DNA of 64,000 nt from Serratia marcescens subsp. marcescens ATCC 13880 (GCF_017299535.1 NZ_CP071238.1:3162001-3226000); one strand, 5' to 3'; counted from the first letter of the stretch, positions 24,922 to 34,129 are shown. Numbers and translations are program-made. The notes: generated by a model from the sequence alone, not told the origin.

Positions 24922-27621
24922 TTACAGCCACTCGCCGAAGCGGCGGATATAGAAACGCTTCATCAACTGGGCGACCACGCAGTAGCTGACCAGCGTAGCG
25001 GCCAACCACGGGAAGTATTCCCACGGCAGCGGCTGCAGGCCAACCAGGGCGCCGAGCGGCGAGAACGGAATATAGATGCCGAGCGCCATCACCAACCCGG
25101 TGGTCAGCAACACCGGCAGCGCCGCGGTGCTCTGAATGAACGGGATCTTCTGGGTGCGCAGCATATGCACCACCAGCGTTTGCGACAGCAGCCCCTCAAT
25201 GAACCAGCCGGACTGGAACAGCGCCTGGTGTTCTACGCTGTTGGCGGCGAAGACGTACCACATCAGCGCATAGGTCGTAATATCGAAGATCGACGAGGTC
25301 GGCCCAATCCACAGCATAAAGCGCCCGATGTTTTTGGCATCCCACTTGCGCGGCTTGCGCAGGAACTCTTTGTCCATCTTGTCCCACGGCAGCGACAGCT
25401 GGGAAATGTCGTACATCAGGTTTTGAATCAACAGGTGGATCGCCAGCATCGGCAGGAACGGGATGAAAGCGCTCGCCACCAGCACCGAGAACACGTTGCC
25501 GAAGTTGGAGCTGGCGGTCATGTTCAGGTACTTGATGATATTGCCGAAGGTTTCGCGCCCTTTGATCACCCCCTCTTCCAGCACCATCAGGTTCTTTTCC
25601 AACAGGATGATGTCCGCCGATTCCTTGGCGATGTCGGTGCCGGTGTCGACCGAGATGCCGACGTCGGCGTCGCGCAGCGCCGGCGCATCGTTGATGCCGT
25701 CGCCGAGGAAGCCGACGGTATGGCCGTTGCTCTGCAACATTTTCAGCACCCGCGATTTCTGCAGCGGCGTCAGCTTGGTGAAGACCGTACGCTGTTCCAC
25801 TTCGCGCGCCAGCTCTTCGTCATCCATCTGTTCAATCTGCAGCCCGGAGAGCGGCTCGCCCGGCTCCAGGCCGACATCGCGGCAAATCTTACAGGTGATC
25901 ACCGGGTTGTCGCCGGTCAACACCTTCACCGTCACACCGTTTTCCTGCAGCGCGGCGATCGCCTGCTGCGCGCTCTCCTTCGGCGGATCGAGGAAAGTCA
26001 GCAACCCTTGCACCACCATGTCGCGCTCGTCGGCCACGCTCAACGGTTCGGCCGGGCGCTGCGCATCCAGTTCGCGCGTCGCCAGCACCAGCACGCGGAA
26101 ACCGTCTTCGTTATACTCGCGAGCCAACGCCTGCAGCGCCGCACGGCGCGCGTCGTCCAGTTCCAGCGTTTTGTCGCCTTCGCGCACGTGAGTGGCGATC
26201 TCCAGCATCTCCTCTACCGCGCCCTTACAGATCAGCTGCTGCTTGCCATTTTCGTCCGCCACCACGATCGACAAACGGCGGCGCACGAAATCGAACGGCA
26301 GCTCGTCCACCTTGCTGAAACGCCCCAGGGCTTCAATCCCCGGTTTGCCGCGGCCAAAGCGGATCACCGCCTGATCCATCAGGTTCTTCATGCCGCTCTG
26401 ATGGAAGCTGTTCAGCCAGGCCAGGTGCAGCACCTCGTTATCTCTGGCGCCAGTAACGTCGATGTGGTGCTCGAGAATGATGCGATCCTGGGTCAGCGTG
26501 CCGGTCTTGTCGGTGCAGAGCACGTCCATGGCGCCGAAGTTCTGAATGGCGTTCAGGCGCTTCACCACCACCTTGCGGCGCGACATGGCGATCGCCCCTT
26601 TCGCCAAGTTGGAGCTGACGATCATCGGCAACATTTCCGGCGTCAGACCGACCGCCACCGCCAGTGCGAACAGCGCCGCCTCGCTCCAGTCGCCTTTGGT
26701 GAAACCGTTGATCAGCAACACCACCGGCACCATCACCAGCATGAAGCGAATCAGCAGCCAACTGACGCTGTTCACCCCGCGATCGAACGCGGTTTGCGCC
26801 CGCGAACCGACGATCGACTTGGCCAGCGAGCCGAAGTAAGTGCGCCCGCCGGTCGCCACCACCACCGCCGTGGCGGTGCCGCTGGCGACGTTGGTGCCCA
26901 TCAGGCAGATATTGGACAGCTCAAGCAGCGCGTTCTCGCTGGATACTTCCCCTTCGCTCGACTTCTGCGCCACGTTGCCCATGGCATCGTATTTCTCGAT
27001 CGGGATCGCTTCGCCGGTCAAAATCGCCTGGCTGATGAACAGATCGCGCGAGGCGATAAGACGCACGTCGGCCGGCACCATGTCACCGGCGGAGAGCTGA
27101 ATGATATCCCCCGGCACCAGTTCACGGATCGGCACTTCCAGCGTCAGCGGATGCGCGCTGTAGCTGCTGCGGCGCAGCACCGTGGCGGTGGTGCGCACCA
27201 TCGACTTCAACGCTTCCGCCGCTTTGTTGGTGCGGTATTCCTGCCAAAAACGCAGCAGCCCGCTCAGCGTGACCATGGTCAGAATGATAATGACGCCGGT
27301 GAGTTCAGTTTCTTCACCGTTCTGGCGCGGCAGCCAATAATCGGTAAAGAAACTGATCGCAGCCAGCACCATCAGTACGAAGATAAACGGGTTGTTGAAG
27401 GCCTTGATCAGCTGAATCAAGGCATGCGGTGCCTTGTCGTGGGCGACCTGGTTGGCGCCGAACTGCTCCAGCCGCTCATCGGCGTCGTCCTGGGTCAAGC
27501 CGTTGCGGTTGCACTTCAGGTTCGCCAGCGTTTGGGCGATGCTGTTGGTCGCCTCTTGCGCAATGGCGTAGGCCGCCGCATCTTTATCACGGCGACGCAT
27601 TCTTTCATTAATCTGAGTCAT
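24922..27621 (-). CDS. mgtB: Magnesium-importing P-type ATPase MgtB
   Basis: This P3B-type ATPase brings magnesium into the cell when it is scarce. The 899-residue protein has the phosphorylation motif DKTGTLTQD, the TGE actuator motif (LTGEAIPIEK), the hinge GDGINDAPALRDAD, and about ten transmembrane helices. It matches MgtA and MgtB along its length. It is named MgtB because mgtC lies directly upstream, as in the Salmonella mgtCB operon. A short leader ORF with a strong ribosome site lies in the 243-base gap after mgtC. Confidence 0.95.
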   Translation of the reverse strand: MTQINERMRRRDKDAAAYAIAQEATNSIAQTLANLKCNRNGLTQDDADERLEQFGANQVAHDKAPHALIQLIKAFNNPFIFVLMVLAAISFFTDYWLPRQNGEETELTGVIIILTMVTLSGLLRFWQEYRTNKAAEALKSMVRTTATVLRRSSYSAHPLTLEVPIRELVPGDIIQLSAGDMVPADVRLIASRDLFISQAILTGEAIPIEKYDAMGNVAQKSSEGEVSSENALLELSNICLMGTNVASGTATAVVVATGGRTYFGSLAKSIVGSRAQTAFDRGVNSVSWLLIRFMLVMVPVVLLINGFTKGDWSEAALFALAVAVGLTPEMLPMIVSSNLAKGAIAMSRRKVVVKRLNAIQNFGAMDVLCTDKTGTLTQDRIILEHHIDVTGARDNEVLHLAWLNSFHQSGMKNLMDQAVIRFGRGKPGIEALGRFSKVDELPFDFVRRRLSIVVADENGKQQLICKGAVEEMLEIATHVREGDKTLELDDARRAALQALAREYNEDGFRVLVLATRELDAQRPAEPLSVADERDMVVQGLLTFLDPPKESAQQAIAALQENGVTVKVLTGDNPVITCKICRDVGLEPGEPLSGLQIEQMDDEELAREVEQRTVFTKLTPLQKSRVLKMLQSNGHTVGFLGDGINDAPALRDADVGISVDTGTDIAKESADIILLEKNLMVLEEGVIKGRETFGNIIKYLNMTASSNFGNVFSVLVASAFIPFLPMLAIHLLIQNLMYDISQLSLPWDKMDKEFLRKPRKWDAKNIGRFMLWIGPTSSIFDITTYALMWYVFAANSVEHQALFQSGWFIEGLLSQTLVVHMLRTQKIPFIQSTAALPVLLTTGLVMALGIYIPFSPLGALVGLQPLPWEYFPWLAATLVSYCVVAQLMKRFYIRRFGEWL

Positions 27622-27726
27622 AACGCTATTCTCTTATTTTCGTTCTACGCACAGGGATATCCCGCCCGATAAACAGGTGACTCTGCGCAGAGTGGAATTT
27701 TTAATTAGCGTGACTAAATGGCGGAA

Positions 27727-27777
27727 TTATCCTGTCAGCCACGCAAGAATCATTTCCCTTCTGGGGTCATCGTCCAT
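27727..27777 (-). CDS. Candidate MgtL-type leader peptide before mgtB
   Basis: The 16-residue ORF reads MDDDPRREMILAWLTG and has a very strong ribosome site (AAGGAGG) four bases before its ATG. It lies in the mgtC-mgtB gap. E. coli MgtL, the leader of mgtA, also has an acidic/proline start (MEPDP) that destabilises ribosomes at low magnesium. A similar role here is inferred. A GC-rich palindrome at 27680-27693 lies between this ORF and mgtB. Confidence 0.55.
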   Translation of the reverse strand: MDDDPRREMILAWLTG

Positions 27778-27864
27778 AACGCCTCCTTAATGCCCCACGT
27801 TATTCAAGGTGCTCATGAATAAAACCGAACATATAATCAAGTTAATCAATATTTATATTATTAT

Positions 27865-28563
27865 TCAGACCGGTAATTCGGACGCGACGCGCCAGCGAAC
27901 GGCACTCACGCTTTTTTCCAGACTGACGCGGCAAACAATACCTTCGATTTCTTTTTGCGCGGCCGGGGTGGCGGTAATTTCCGCGCACACTTCCAATTGC
28001 CCCGGACTGGAAATATCGGCGCTGCGCAAGGATTGCAGCCGCAAGGCGACGCCGTTCAGCGCCTGCAGGATCAGGGTGCGCACCAGAATTTCGTCCTGCT
28101 CGCCGCAGGTCACCTGAATGCGGTAGCACAGTTCCAGATCGGTCGCCTGCTGATGCGGCTGCAGATTGATGCGCTGCGCGGCTTCGCGCAGCAGGATATT
28201 GGCGCACAGGATCACCAGCGTAGCGACCACCGCATCCCAATGCTGGCCCAGGCCGCACAGGACGCCAATCCCCGCCGAACACCACAGCGTGGCGGCGGTG
28301 TTGAGGCCGCGAATGTTCAGCCCTTCACGCATGATAACGCCGGCGCCGAGGAAACCGATACCGGATACGATCTGCGCGGCCACCCGGCCGGCGCTGGCCG
28401 GATCGGTGGACATGGAGCTGAGAATAAAGACCGCCGCACCGGTCGCCACCAGCGCATTGGTGCGCAGGCCGGCCATGCGCTGGCGCCACTGGCGCTCAGC
28501 GCCAATTACCGCGCCCAGGCACATCGCCAGCAATAAATTTAAAACGAAAGGAGTCATCGCCAT
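27865..28563 (-). CDS. mgtC: MgtC-family membrane protein
   Basis: MgtC is a virulence factor of Salmonella needed in macrophages and at low magnesium. It inhibits the F1Fo ATP synthase and affects phosphate uptake. The 232-residue protein has four or five N-terminal transmembrane helices containing the GAVIGAERQWRQR motif and GIGFLGAGVIMREG, typical of MgtC/SapB. A soluble C-terminal domain of about 85 residues follows. AGGGG precedes the ATG. It is the first gene of mgtCB and has a leader of some 350 bases. Confidence 0.95.
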   Translation of the reverse strand: MAMTPFVLNLLLAMCLGAVIGAERQWRQRMAGLRTNALVATGAAVFILSSMSTDPASAGRVAAQIVSGIGFLGAGVIMREGLNIRGLNTAATLWCSAGIGVLCGLGQHWDAVVATLVILCANILLREAAQRINLQPHQQATDLELCYRIQVTCGEQDEILVRTLILQALNGVALRLQSLRSADISSPGQLEVCAEITATPAAQKEIEGIVCRVSLEKSVSAVRWRVASELPV

Positions 28564-28600
28564 GACTGTCCCCTTAATTAACCGCAGGAGATAAAATCAT

Positions 28601-28644
28601 GTGCTGTTTAGCACACGCGAAAGCGCGCTGAAAATAAATCAGCG
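28601..28644 (-). promoter_or_regulatory. Stem-loops in the mgtC mRNA leader
   Basis: On the minus strand, CGCTGA/TCAGCG (28644-28626) is followed by GTGCT/AGCAC (28614-28601), with a GC-rich stretch between, just upstream of the mgtC ribosome site. The stems directly follow the short proline-containing ORF at 28694-28647. This resembles the attenuator layout of the Salmonella mgtC leader. Confidence 0.45.
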
Positions 28645-28646
28645 AA

Positions 28647-28694
28647 TCAGCGTGTCGTGCCTGGAGGGAAAAGGCTGTGGCTGCAAAATACCAT
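28647..28694 (-). CDS. Candidate MgtP-like leader peptide of mgtC
   Basis: The 15-residue ORF reads MVFCSHSLFPPGTTR and contains two adjacent proline codons. It ends three bases before the first stem-loop of the mgtC leader. In Salmonella the leader contains mgtP, whose proline codons make the mRNA sense low proline or proline-tRNA. The ribosome site here is weak (GGAC), and the match is by layout rather than sequence. Confidence 0.35.
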   Translation of the reverse strand: MVFCSHSLFPPGTTR

Positions 28695-28941
28695 AATAAC
28701 GTCCAACTCGATTCACCTGAAACCGTCAGGCATCAGGAAACGTTTATTACTCGGGTATGCACAGCTCAGAAATAACTGGAGAGGGGTGCTGCCCGCCGAT
28801 AACGGCAAGCAACAAATCAGAAGAGAATTGATCAGCTTGCCTTATTTGTTTTATTACAACTACAACTGTCCAATTGGGTTTCTCCACCGAAATTTTGGCT
28901 GAGTATAGTGACGTCGGATAATGAAGTAAAGGCTAATTTAT

Positions 28942-28958
28942 TAAACGAAAAATAAACT
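28942..28958 (-). promoter_or_regulatory. PhoP-box-like site upstream of mgtC
   Basis: On the minus strand the site reads AGTTTA-N5-CGTTTA, close to the PhoP box (G/T)GTTTA-N5-(G/T)GTTTA with exact 5-base spacing. A possible -10 (TTTACT) lies 11 bases downstream. This would place the mRNA start about 350 bases before mgtC, consistent with a long leader. Confidence 0.65.
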
Positions 28959-28996
28959 GGAATACGGCGATGATATTTCGATGTCACAAATAGAAG

Positions 28997-29159
28997 ATGG
29001 CGACATTGGGCGCCGACGCCGCCTTCCGGCCGCTGCATCAGGCCCTGTGGGACAAAGCGCTGACCGCCAATTTCAGCGCGCAACCTTTCGCCGGCATCGC
29101 GGCCCACAGCCTGCGCGCCACCACTGGCCGACGGCCGCACGTTCGGCGTTGCGCCTTAG
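28997..29159 (+). pseudogene. Possible frameshifted gene remnant before the CoA-transferase gene
   Basis: For about 38 codons from 29010 the frame has strong GC third-position bias and a plausible protein sequence (AAFRPLHQALWDKAL and AGIAAHSLRA). The bias then moves to another frame, ending LADGRTFGVAP at a TAG (29157-29159). This is what a one-base indel in a gene tail would give. I do not recognise the family, and a chance GC-rich frame is possible. Confidence 0.3.
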
Positions 29160-29220
29160 CAAGGTCGCCGGCGGTGGACTACGCTAGGCTATATTTCCGA
29201 CGACCCGCAAGGAGTGGCCG

Positions 29221-30606
29221 ATGACGCCTCTGATCCACACTCTGCTCGACGAAATTTGGCAAAGCCTGGGGCAGCGCCCCGCCCCCGCCGACCGGCTAAC
29301 CGTAAGCGGCACCGGCGCATTGCCTTCGGCGTTTCCCGTGACCGAATTGGCTACCGCCGCCTGGGGCGCCGCCGGTTTGGCCTGCGCCGAGTTGCTTCGC
29401 CGCGAGGCGGCCGACGCGCCGCAGGTCTGGATCGATCAACGCCTGGCCTCGCTCTGGTTCGGCTGGACGCTGCGTCCGCTGGGGTGGACGCTGCCTGCGG
29501 CCTGGGATGCACTGGCCGGCGACTATGCGACGGCGGATGGCTGGATACGCCTGCATACCAATGCGCCGCACCATCGGCGAGCGGTGGAGCAGGTGCTGGG
29601 TTCGGCATCGGATAAAGGCACGCTGGCGGAACGCGTGCTGGGCTGGAAAAAAAGCGAGCTGGAGGAAGCGGTGATCGAGGCCGGCGGCTGCGCGGCCCAA
29701 ATGCGCTCGGCGGCCGCGTGGCGACAACATATTCAGGGCAAAAGCGTGGCGCTCGAACCGCTGATCCACGCCTCACTGCAGCCGGAAGCGCCACCGCCGG
29801 GCTGGGCGCTACCCGTCGCCCGGCCGCTGCACGGCGTGCGGGTGCTGGACCTGACGCGCATTCTCGCCGGGCCGATCGCCACGCGTTTTCTTGCCGGTTT
29901 GGGCGCCGACGTGCTGCGCATCGATCCCTACGGTTGGGATGAGCCCGGCGTTGAACATGAAGTCATGCTGGGCAAACGCAGCGCGCGCCTCAACCTGACC
30001 AATGCGCACGATCGCCATACGTTTGAACATCTGCTGAGAAACACCGACGTGATCGTGCACGGCTACCGTGCCGGTGCGCTGGAGAAGTTGGGCTATGGCG
30101 CGGAGGAAAGACGCGCGCTGGCGCCGGGCCTGATAGACGTCTGCCTGAATGCCTACGGCTGGAGCGGGCCGTGGCGCACCCGGCGCGGTTTCGACAGCCT
30201 GGTACAGATGAGCTGCGGGTTGGCGGAGGCGGGCATGGTTTGGCGCAGCGCCAGTTTGCCGGTGCCGTTGCCGGTACAGGCGCTGGATCACGCCACCGGC
30301 TATTTGATGGCGGCGGCGGTGCTGACCGGTATGGCGCAGCGCCTGAGCCGCGGCACCGGCTACCACGCGCGGCTGTCGCTGGCGCGCACGGCGCAGTTGC
30401 TGCTGGCGCATCCCTGTTCGGCAGACTATCGGCCGGAACCGCTGGCGCCAGCCGGAACCGCCGACGAGAACCCGGAAACGGAATTGACTTACTGGGGGGC
30501 CGCGCAACGCCTGCGCGCCCCGTTAAGCCTGCAGGGCACGGCGCTGCAGTGGGCGCTGCCGGCGACTACGCTCGGCACCTCGCAACCGGAATGGCTACGC
30601 TGCTAA
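29221..30606 (+). CDS. CoA transferase, CaiB/BaiF family (class III)
   Basis: Class III CoA transferases move CoA between carboxylic acids. The 461-residue protein has the CaiB core in its second half: VRVLDLTRILAGPIATRFLAGLGADVLRIDP, LMLGKRSARLNL-type segments, and RRGFDSLVQ, which contains the catalytic-type aspartate. The first 190 residues form an additional domain seen in longer family members. The last four bases overlap the convergent LysR gene. Substrate is unknown; no partner gene gives a clear hint. Confidence 0.88.
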   Translation: MTPLIHTLLDEIWQSLGQRPAPADRLTVSGTGALPSAFPVTELATAAWGAAGLACAELLRREAADAPQVWIDQRLASLWFGWTLRPLGWTLPAAWDALAGDYATADGWIRLHTNAPHHRRAVEQVLGSASDKGTLAERVLGWKKSELEEAVIEAGGCAAQMRSAAAWRQHIQGKSVALEPLIHASLQPEAPPPGWALPVARPLHGVRVLDLTRILAGPIATRFLAGLGADVLRIDPYGWDEPGVEHEVMLGKRSARLNLTNAHDRHTFEHLLRNTDVIVHGYRAGALEKLGYGAEERRALAPGLIDVCLNAYGWSGPWRTRRGFDSLVQMSCGLAEAGMVWRSASLPVPLPVQALDHATGYLMAAAVLTGMAQRLSRGTGYHARLSLARTAQLLLAHPCSADYRPEPLAPAGTADENPETELTYWGAAQRLRAPLSLQGTALQWALPATTLGTSQPEWLRC

Positions 30607-31478
30607 ATCGCCGCCAACTGTTGCTGCAGCCACTGCAGCAAGCGGGTGACCGCCGGCGTCAACCCGGCGGTCTGCGGCCACACCAGATAAACGTCGTCAT
30701 CGCTCAGACGACGGGGCGCGGCCAACGCCACCAGTCTCCCCGCGTCGAGAGCATCCTGGACCAGCAGCTTTTTCGCCAACGCGATGCCAAACCCTTGCTC
30801 CGCCGCGCGAATCAACAACCCGGCATCGTTGAACAACGCCTGTTGCCGCCCGCATAACGGCCGCCCCTGCGCGTTGAACCAGTCGCGCCAGGGACTGACG
30901 TCGTGCTCGAGCAACGGAATATCGCCACCGTTCTCGAACGCCGCCCCCCATTCTCGCGCCATATCCGGCGAAGCGACAGGCAGCACGTCACCCGACGCGA
31001 TGCGCTGCGCCTGCAGCCCCGCCCATTGACCGCTGCCGATGCGGATCGCCGCATCGAACCCTCGCTGCGACAGATCCTGCAGCGCCAGCGACGCATCGAT
31101 ATCCAGCGCAATATCGGCGCAGGCCTCATGAAAAGCAGGCAGACGCGGCAATAGCCAATAATGGGCAAAAGACGGCAACACGCTGATGCGCAGCGTCTGG
31201 CTTGTCGCCGCACGCCGGGCGCGGGCGACGCCCTGCTGCAGCGCCTGCAGCGCCGGCTCTACCGCCGCCAGCAACTCTCGCCCGGCCGCATTCAGGCGCA
31301 CGCCGCGCCCGCGCCGTTCAAACAGCGGATAGCCGACCGCCTGCTCCAGCAGCTGAATTTGCTGGCTGACCGCACCGTGCGTCAAATGCACCTGTTCCGC
31401 CGTAGCGCGCAAATTTTCCAACCTGGCGGCGATCGCAAAGGTCGGCAAGACATGCAGGGGAATGCGTTCATTCATCAT
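30603..31478 (-). CDS. LysR-family regulator, GcvA-like
   Basis: The 291-residue protein has the N-terminal LysR helix-turn-helix in the GcvA style (LPTFAIAARLENLRATAEQVHLTHGAVSQQIQLLEQAVG) and a C-terminal effector domain. It is divergent from the PLP decarboxylase gene, with 101 bases between the starts, which is the classical arrangement for a LysR protein and its target. It overlaps the convergent CoA-transferase gene by four bases. ATG codons at 31478 and 31475 are both possible starts. Confidence 0.92.
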   Translation of the reverse strand: MMNERIPLHVLPTFAIAARLENLRATAEQVHLTHGAVSQQIQLLEQAVGYPLFERRGRGVRLNAAGRELLAAVEPALQALQQGVARARRAATSQTLRISVLPSFAHYWLLPRLPAFHEACADIALDIDASLALQDLSQRGFDAAIRIGSGQWAGLQAQRIASGDVLPVASPDMAREWGAAFENGGDIPLLEHDVSPWRDWFNAQGRPLCGRQQALFNDAGLLIRAAEQGFGIALAKKLLVQDALDAGRLVALAAPRRLSDDDVYLVWPQTAGLTPAVTRLLQWLQQQLAAI

Positions 31479-31579
31479 TGGTTAACCAGGCTATCCAAAA
31501 AGGTTATTTTTCATCGATTTTGACCGGCAGGCAAATGTTCTATGTTTACCCCATCATCCCTGACGCTTTCGGAGCCACC

Positions 31580-32995
31580 ATGCACCCACGTTTACAACAG
31601 GATCTCGCGCAGTTTCCGCAGATCCTCGACCACACCCGCCAGTTGGCGGAAGATTTCCTGACCGGGCTGCAGCAACGCTCGGTCTGCCCGCCGCTCGAGC
31701 ATCAGCAGCTGCAACCGGGCGACGATCGACTAGATGAAAACGGCGAAGGCGCCCTGGCGGCGCTGGAGCGCTTTTGGCAACGTTATCAGGCCGGCATTTC
31801 CGCCAGCGCCGGCCCGCGTTATTTCGGCTTCGTCACCGGCGGCGGCACCCCGGCGGCGGTCGCAGCGGACTGGCTGGTTAGCGTGACAGACCAAAATAGC
31901 TTGCTCAGCCATGATACCATCGCAGCCACGATCGAGCTGGCGGCCGTGACGCAGTTGAAATCCCTGCTGGGCCTGCCGGAAACGTTCAGCGGCAGCCTGG
32001 TCAGCGGCGCGACCATGGCCAATTTCACCGGGCTGGCCATTGGCCGGCAGTGGCTGGGACAACAGCACGGCGTGGATATCGCCCAACAGGGCCTGGCGGC
32101 GCTGGGTTCCATCCGGGTATTGTCGGCCAATCCACATTCCAGCAGCGTGAAGGCGCTCAGCATGCTCGGTATCGGCCGCGAGGCGCTGACGACCGTCGCC
32201 AGCCTGCCGGAGTCTGAAGCCATGGATATGGAAGCACTGGAACGGCAGCTCGCCGCCGGCGCCGGCCAGCCAACGTTGGTACTGGCCAGCGCCGGTACGG
32301 TCAACACCGTCGCTTTCGACGACCTGCCGCGTCTGCTGGCGCTGCGGGAGCGTTATCCGTTTTGGCTGCATGTCGATGCGGCATTTGGCGGCGTGGCGGC
32401 CTGCTCGCCGCTCTACGCTCCAAGACTTGAGGGCTGGCAGCATGCCGATTCCATCACTGTCGACGCACACAAATGGCTGAACGTGCCTTATGACAGCGCG
32501 ATCCAATTTACCCGCCATTTGGATCTGCAAATGCAGGTATTTCAGAACCATTCGGCCTACCTGGAAGCACCAACATTGCGGCCAGACAACTATCTGCATC
32601 TGACGCCGGAAAATTCGCGCCGCTTCCGCGCCCTGCCGCTTTGGCTGACGCTGAAAGCCTATGGCCGCAGCGGCATACGGGATATCGTCGAGCGCAACGT
32701 CCGATTGGCGCAGGCGCTGGGGGCGGCGCTGGCAGCCGATGACGGTTTCCAACTGCTGGCGCCGGTGAATTTGAACGTGGTGTGCTTCGCACTCAGCCAT
32801 CCACAGGGCGACAGCGAGGCGGCGCGCGATCGCTTTCTCGAGCGCCTGAGCCGGCACGGCGTGGTGCGCTGCACCCCTACGCGTTATAACGGTCAGCCGG
32901 GGATCCGCGCCGCGCTGGTCAACTGGATGACGGAGGAACAGGACATCCGGCTGGCGTTGGACTCGCTGCGCCATTGCCTGGCGGAAACGGCCTAG
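31580..32995 (+). CDS. PLP-dependent group II decarboxylase-like enzyme
   Basis: The 471-residue protein belongs to the pyridoxal-phosphate group II decarboxylases (aromatic amino acid, glutamate and diaminobutyrate decarboxylases). The PLP lysine lies in VDAHKWLNVPYD, and the cofactor aspartate in WLHVDAAFGG. GPRYFGFVTGGGTP near residue 75 is also typical. The start at 31580 has GGAG six bases upstream; the open frame continues further 5' without a ribosome site. Substrate specificity cannot be assigned. The divergent LysR protein probably controls it. Confidence 0.9.
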   Translation: MHPRLQQDLAQFPQILDHTRQLAEDFLTGLQQRSVCPPLEHQQLQPGDDRLDENGEGALAALERFWQRYQAGISASAGPRYFGFVTGGGTPAAVAADWLVSVTDQNSLLSHDTIAATIELAAVTQLKSLLGLPETFSGSLVSGATMANFTGLAIGRQWLGQQHGVDIAQQGLAALGSIRVLSANPHSSSVKALSMLGIGREALTTVASLPESEAMDMEALERQLAAGAGQPTLVLASAGTVNTVAFDDLPRLLALRERYPFWLHVDAAFGGVAACSPLYAPRLEGWQHADSITVDAHKWLNVPYDSAIQFTRHLDLQMQVFQNHSAYLEAPTLRPDNYLHLTPENSRRFRALPLWLTLKAYGRSGIRDIVERNVRLAQALGAALAADDGFQLLAPVNLNVVCFALSHPQGDSEAARDRFLERLSRHGVVRCTPTRYNGQPGIRAALVNWMTEEQDIRLALDSLRHCLAETA

Positions 32996-33008
32996 CGCGC
33001 GCGGCGTA

Positions 33009-33713
33009 TTACCCGAGTTGGAAGGCCTGCAAACGCCGTTCTTGCCGCCCGTCATCGCCGATGTTATCCGGCGACAGCCAGGCGGCAAACGCCGCGCGCC
33101 GCGCCGGCCATTCCCCGTCGACGATCGACAGCCAGTCGGTGTCGCGCGTGCGTCCTTTGACGACGACGGCCTGGCGGAACGTGCCTTCATAGCGGAAACC
33201 CAAGCGCTCGGCGGCCTGGCGTGAAGGCAGATTGAGGCTATCGCATTTCCATTCGCAGCGCCGGTAGCCAAGATCGTCGAACAGATGCCGCAGCATCAGG
33301 AAAATCGCCTCGCTGCCCAGCGCGCTGCGCTTCATCAGCGGCGACCAGTTGATGGTGCCCAGTTCGGCCACGCCGTTGGCAGGATCGATGCGCAAAAAAG
33401 CGCAGCTTCCCACCGCGCACCCGTTTGACTGATCGATCACTACCATCGTGTTTCTGTCAGCGCTGGACGCCTGGGCCTGAAGATAACGCTGGAAATCTGC
33501 GCGCGACTGCGGCCGTTCCCAAAACAGATAAGTCCAGTCGCGATCGTCCTCGGCGGATTGATAAGCCTGATAAAGCGCCTCCCCCCAGCGCGCGAGGTTA
33601 AGCGGTTCGAGGCGGCAAAACCGCCCTTGCAGCGGCGAGTGCCCGGGCATGCCTGCCGGCTGCCAATGAGGGAGGGCTTCGCCTATCGGCTGCCCATACT
33701 GATTCCGTCTCAC
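33009..33713 (-). CDS. GNAT-family N-acetyltransferase (RimJ/RimL type)
   Basis: The 234-residue protein matches RimJ/RimL-like acetyltransferases: GRFCRLEPLNLARW at the start, GSCAFLRIDPANGVAELGTINWSP in the middle, and a CoA-binding region around LGSEAIFLMLRHLFDDLGYRRCEWKCDSLNLPSRQAAERLGF. The frame is open to an ATG at 33788, which would add a hydrophobic stretch. The GTG at 33713 is preferred because it has AGGA seven bases upstream and gives the usual RRNQYGQPIG start. The acceptor molecule is unknown. Confidence 0.85.
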   Translation of the reverse strand: MRRNQYGQPIGEALPHWQPAGMPGHSPLQGRFCRLEPLNLARWGEALYQAYQSAEDDRDWTYLFWERPQSRADFQRYLQAQASSADRNTMVVIDQSNGCAVGSCAFLRIDPANGVAELGTINWSPLMKRSALGSEAIFLMLRHLFDDLGYRRCEWKCDSLNLPSRQAAERLGFRYEGTFRQAVVVKGRTRDTDWLSIVDGEWPARRAAFAAWLSPDNIGDDGRQERRLQAFQLG

Positions 33714-33984
33714 CGCGACATCCTGTTTTTGAAAGGTGGAGAGGCAAGTTAAAACCAACGCGAGCCAGAGACAACTCCGACCTGCCATTCCTCCCCTGCG
33801 GATCGGGCCGCAGGATGATAGTTTAGAGAAATCACTGAATCACCGTTAAACATTCACGAAAACTATTTCATGTAAAATAAATATCCAGATAACTCATTGT
33901 AAAACGGTGATTTATAGCAACAAATAAGCTACACATTCCGGCCATAATGTTAACTTTCGTTTGCCGTTATGATAAAAAAAGAAG

Positions 33985-33999
33985 TGCTAATCATTAGCA
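33985..33999. promoter_or_regulatory. Palindrome in the AT-rich region upstream of rcsA
   Basis: TGCTAAT-C-ATTAGCA is a perfect 7-bp inverted repeat around one base. It lies about 150 bases before the RcsAB box. The centre (TAATCATTA) overlaps part of a Fur-box pattern, but the match is incomplete, so the binding protein is unknown. The surrounding region (33790-34160) is strongly AT-rich and otherwise holds no recognisable gene. Confidence 0.4.
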
Positions 34000-34129
34000 T
34001 GGAAAGCAGAAAAACACCATAACATAATGATTTTTAAATAAAAAAAACGAAAAACATCAGAGAGAGCGTTTTTTGTCCACTCAAAAAATGCGCTGAAAGA
34101 CGTCAAAAAAACGACACATGAATTTTTTT

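Noticed and set aside
25165-27672. 835-codon plus-strand frame opposite mgtB
   Set aside because: The translation is His/Gln/Arg-rich low-quality sequence, a shadow of the GC-rich mgtB codons.
28599-28631. Ten-residue plus-strand ORF with a strong ribosome site opposite the mgtC leader
   Set aside because: Very short, antisense to the mgtC leader, and explained by the palindromic stems there.
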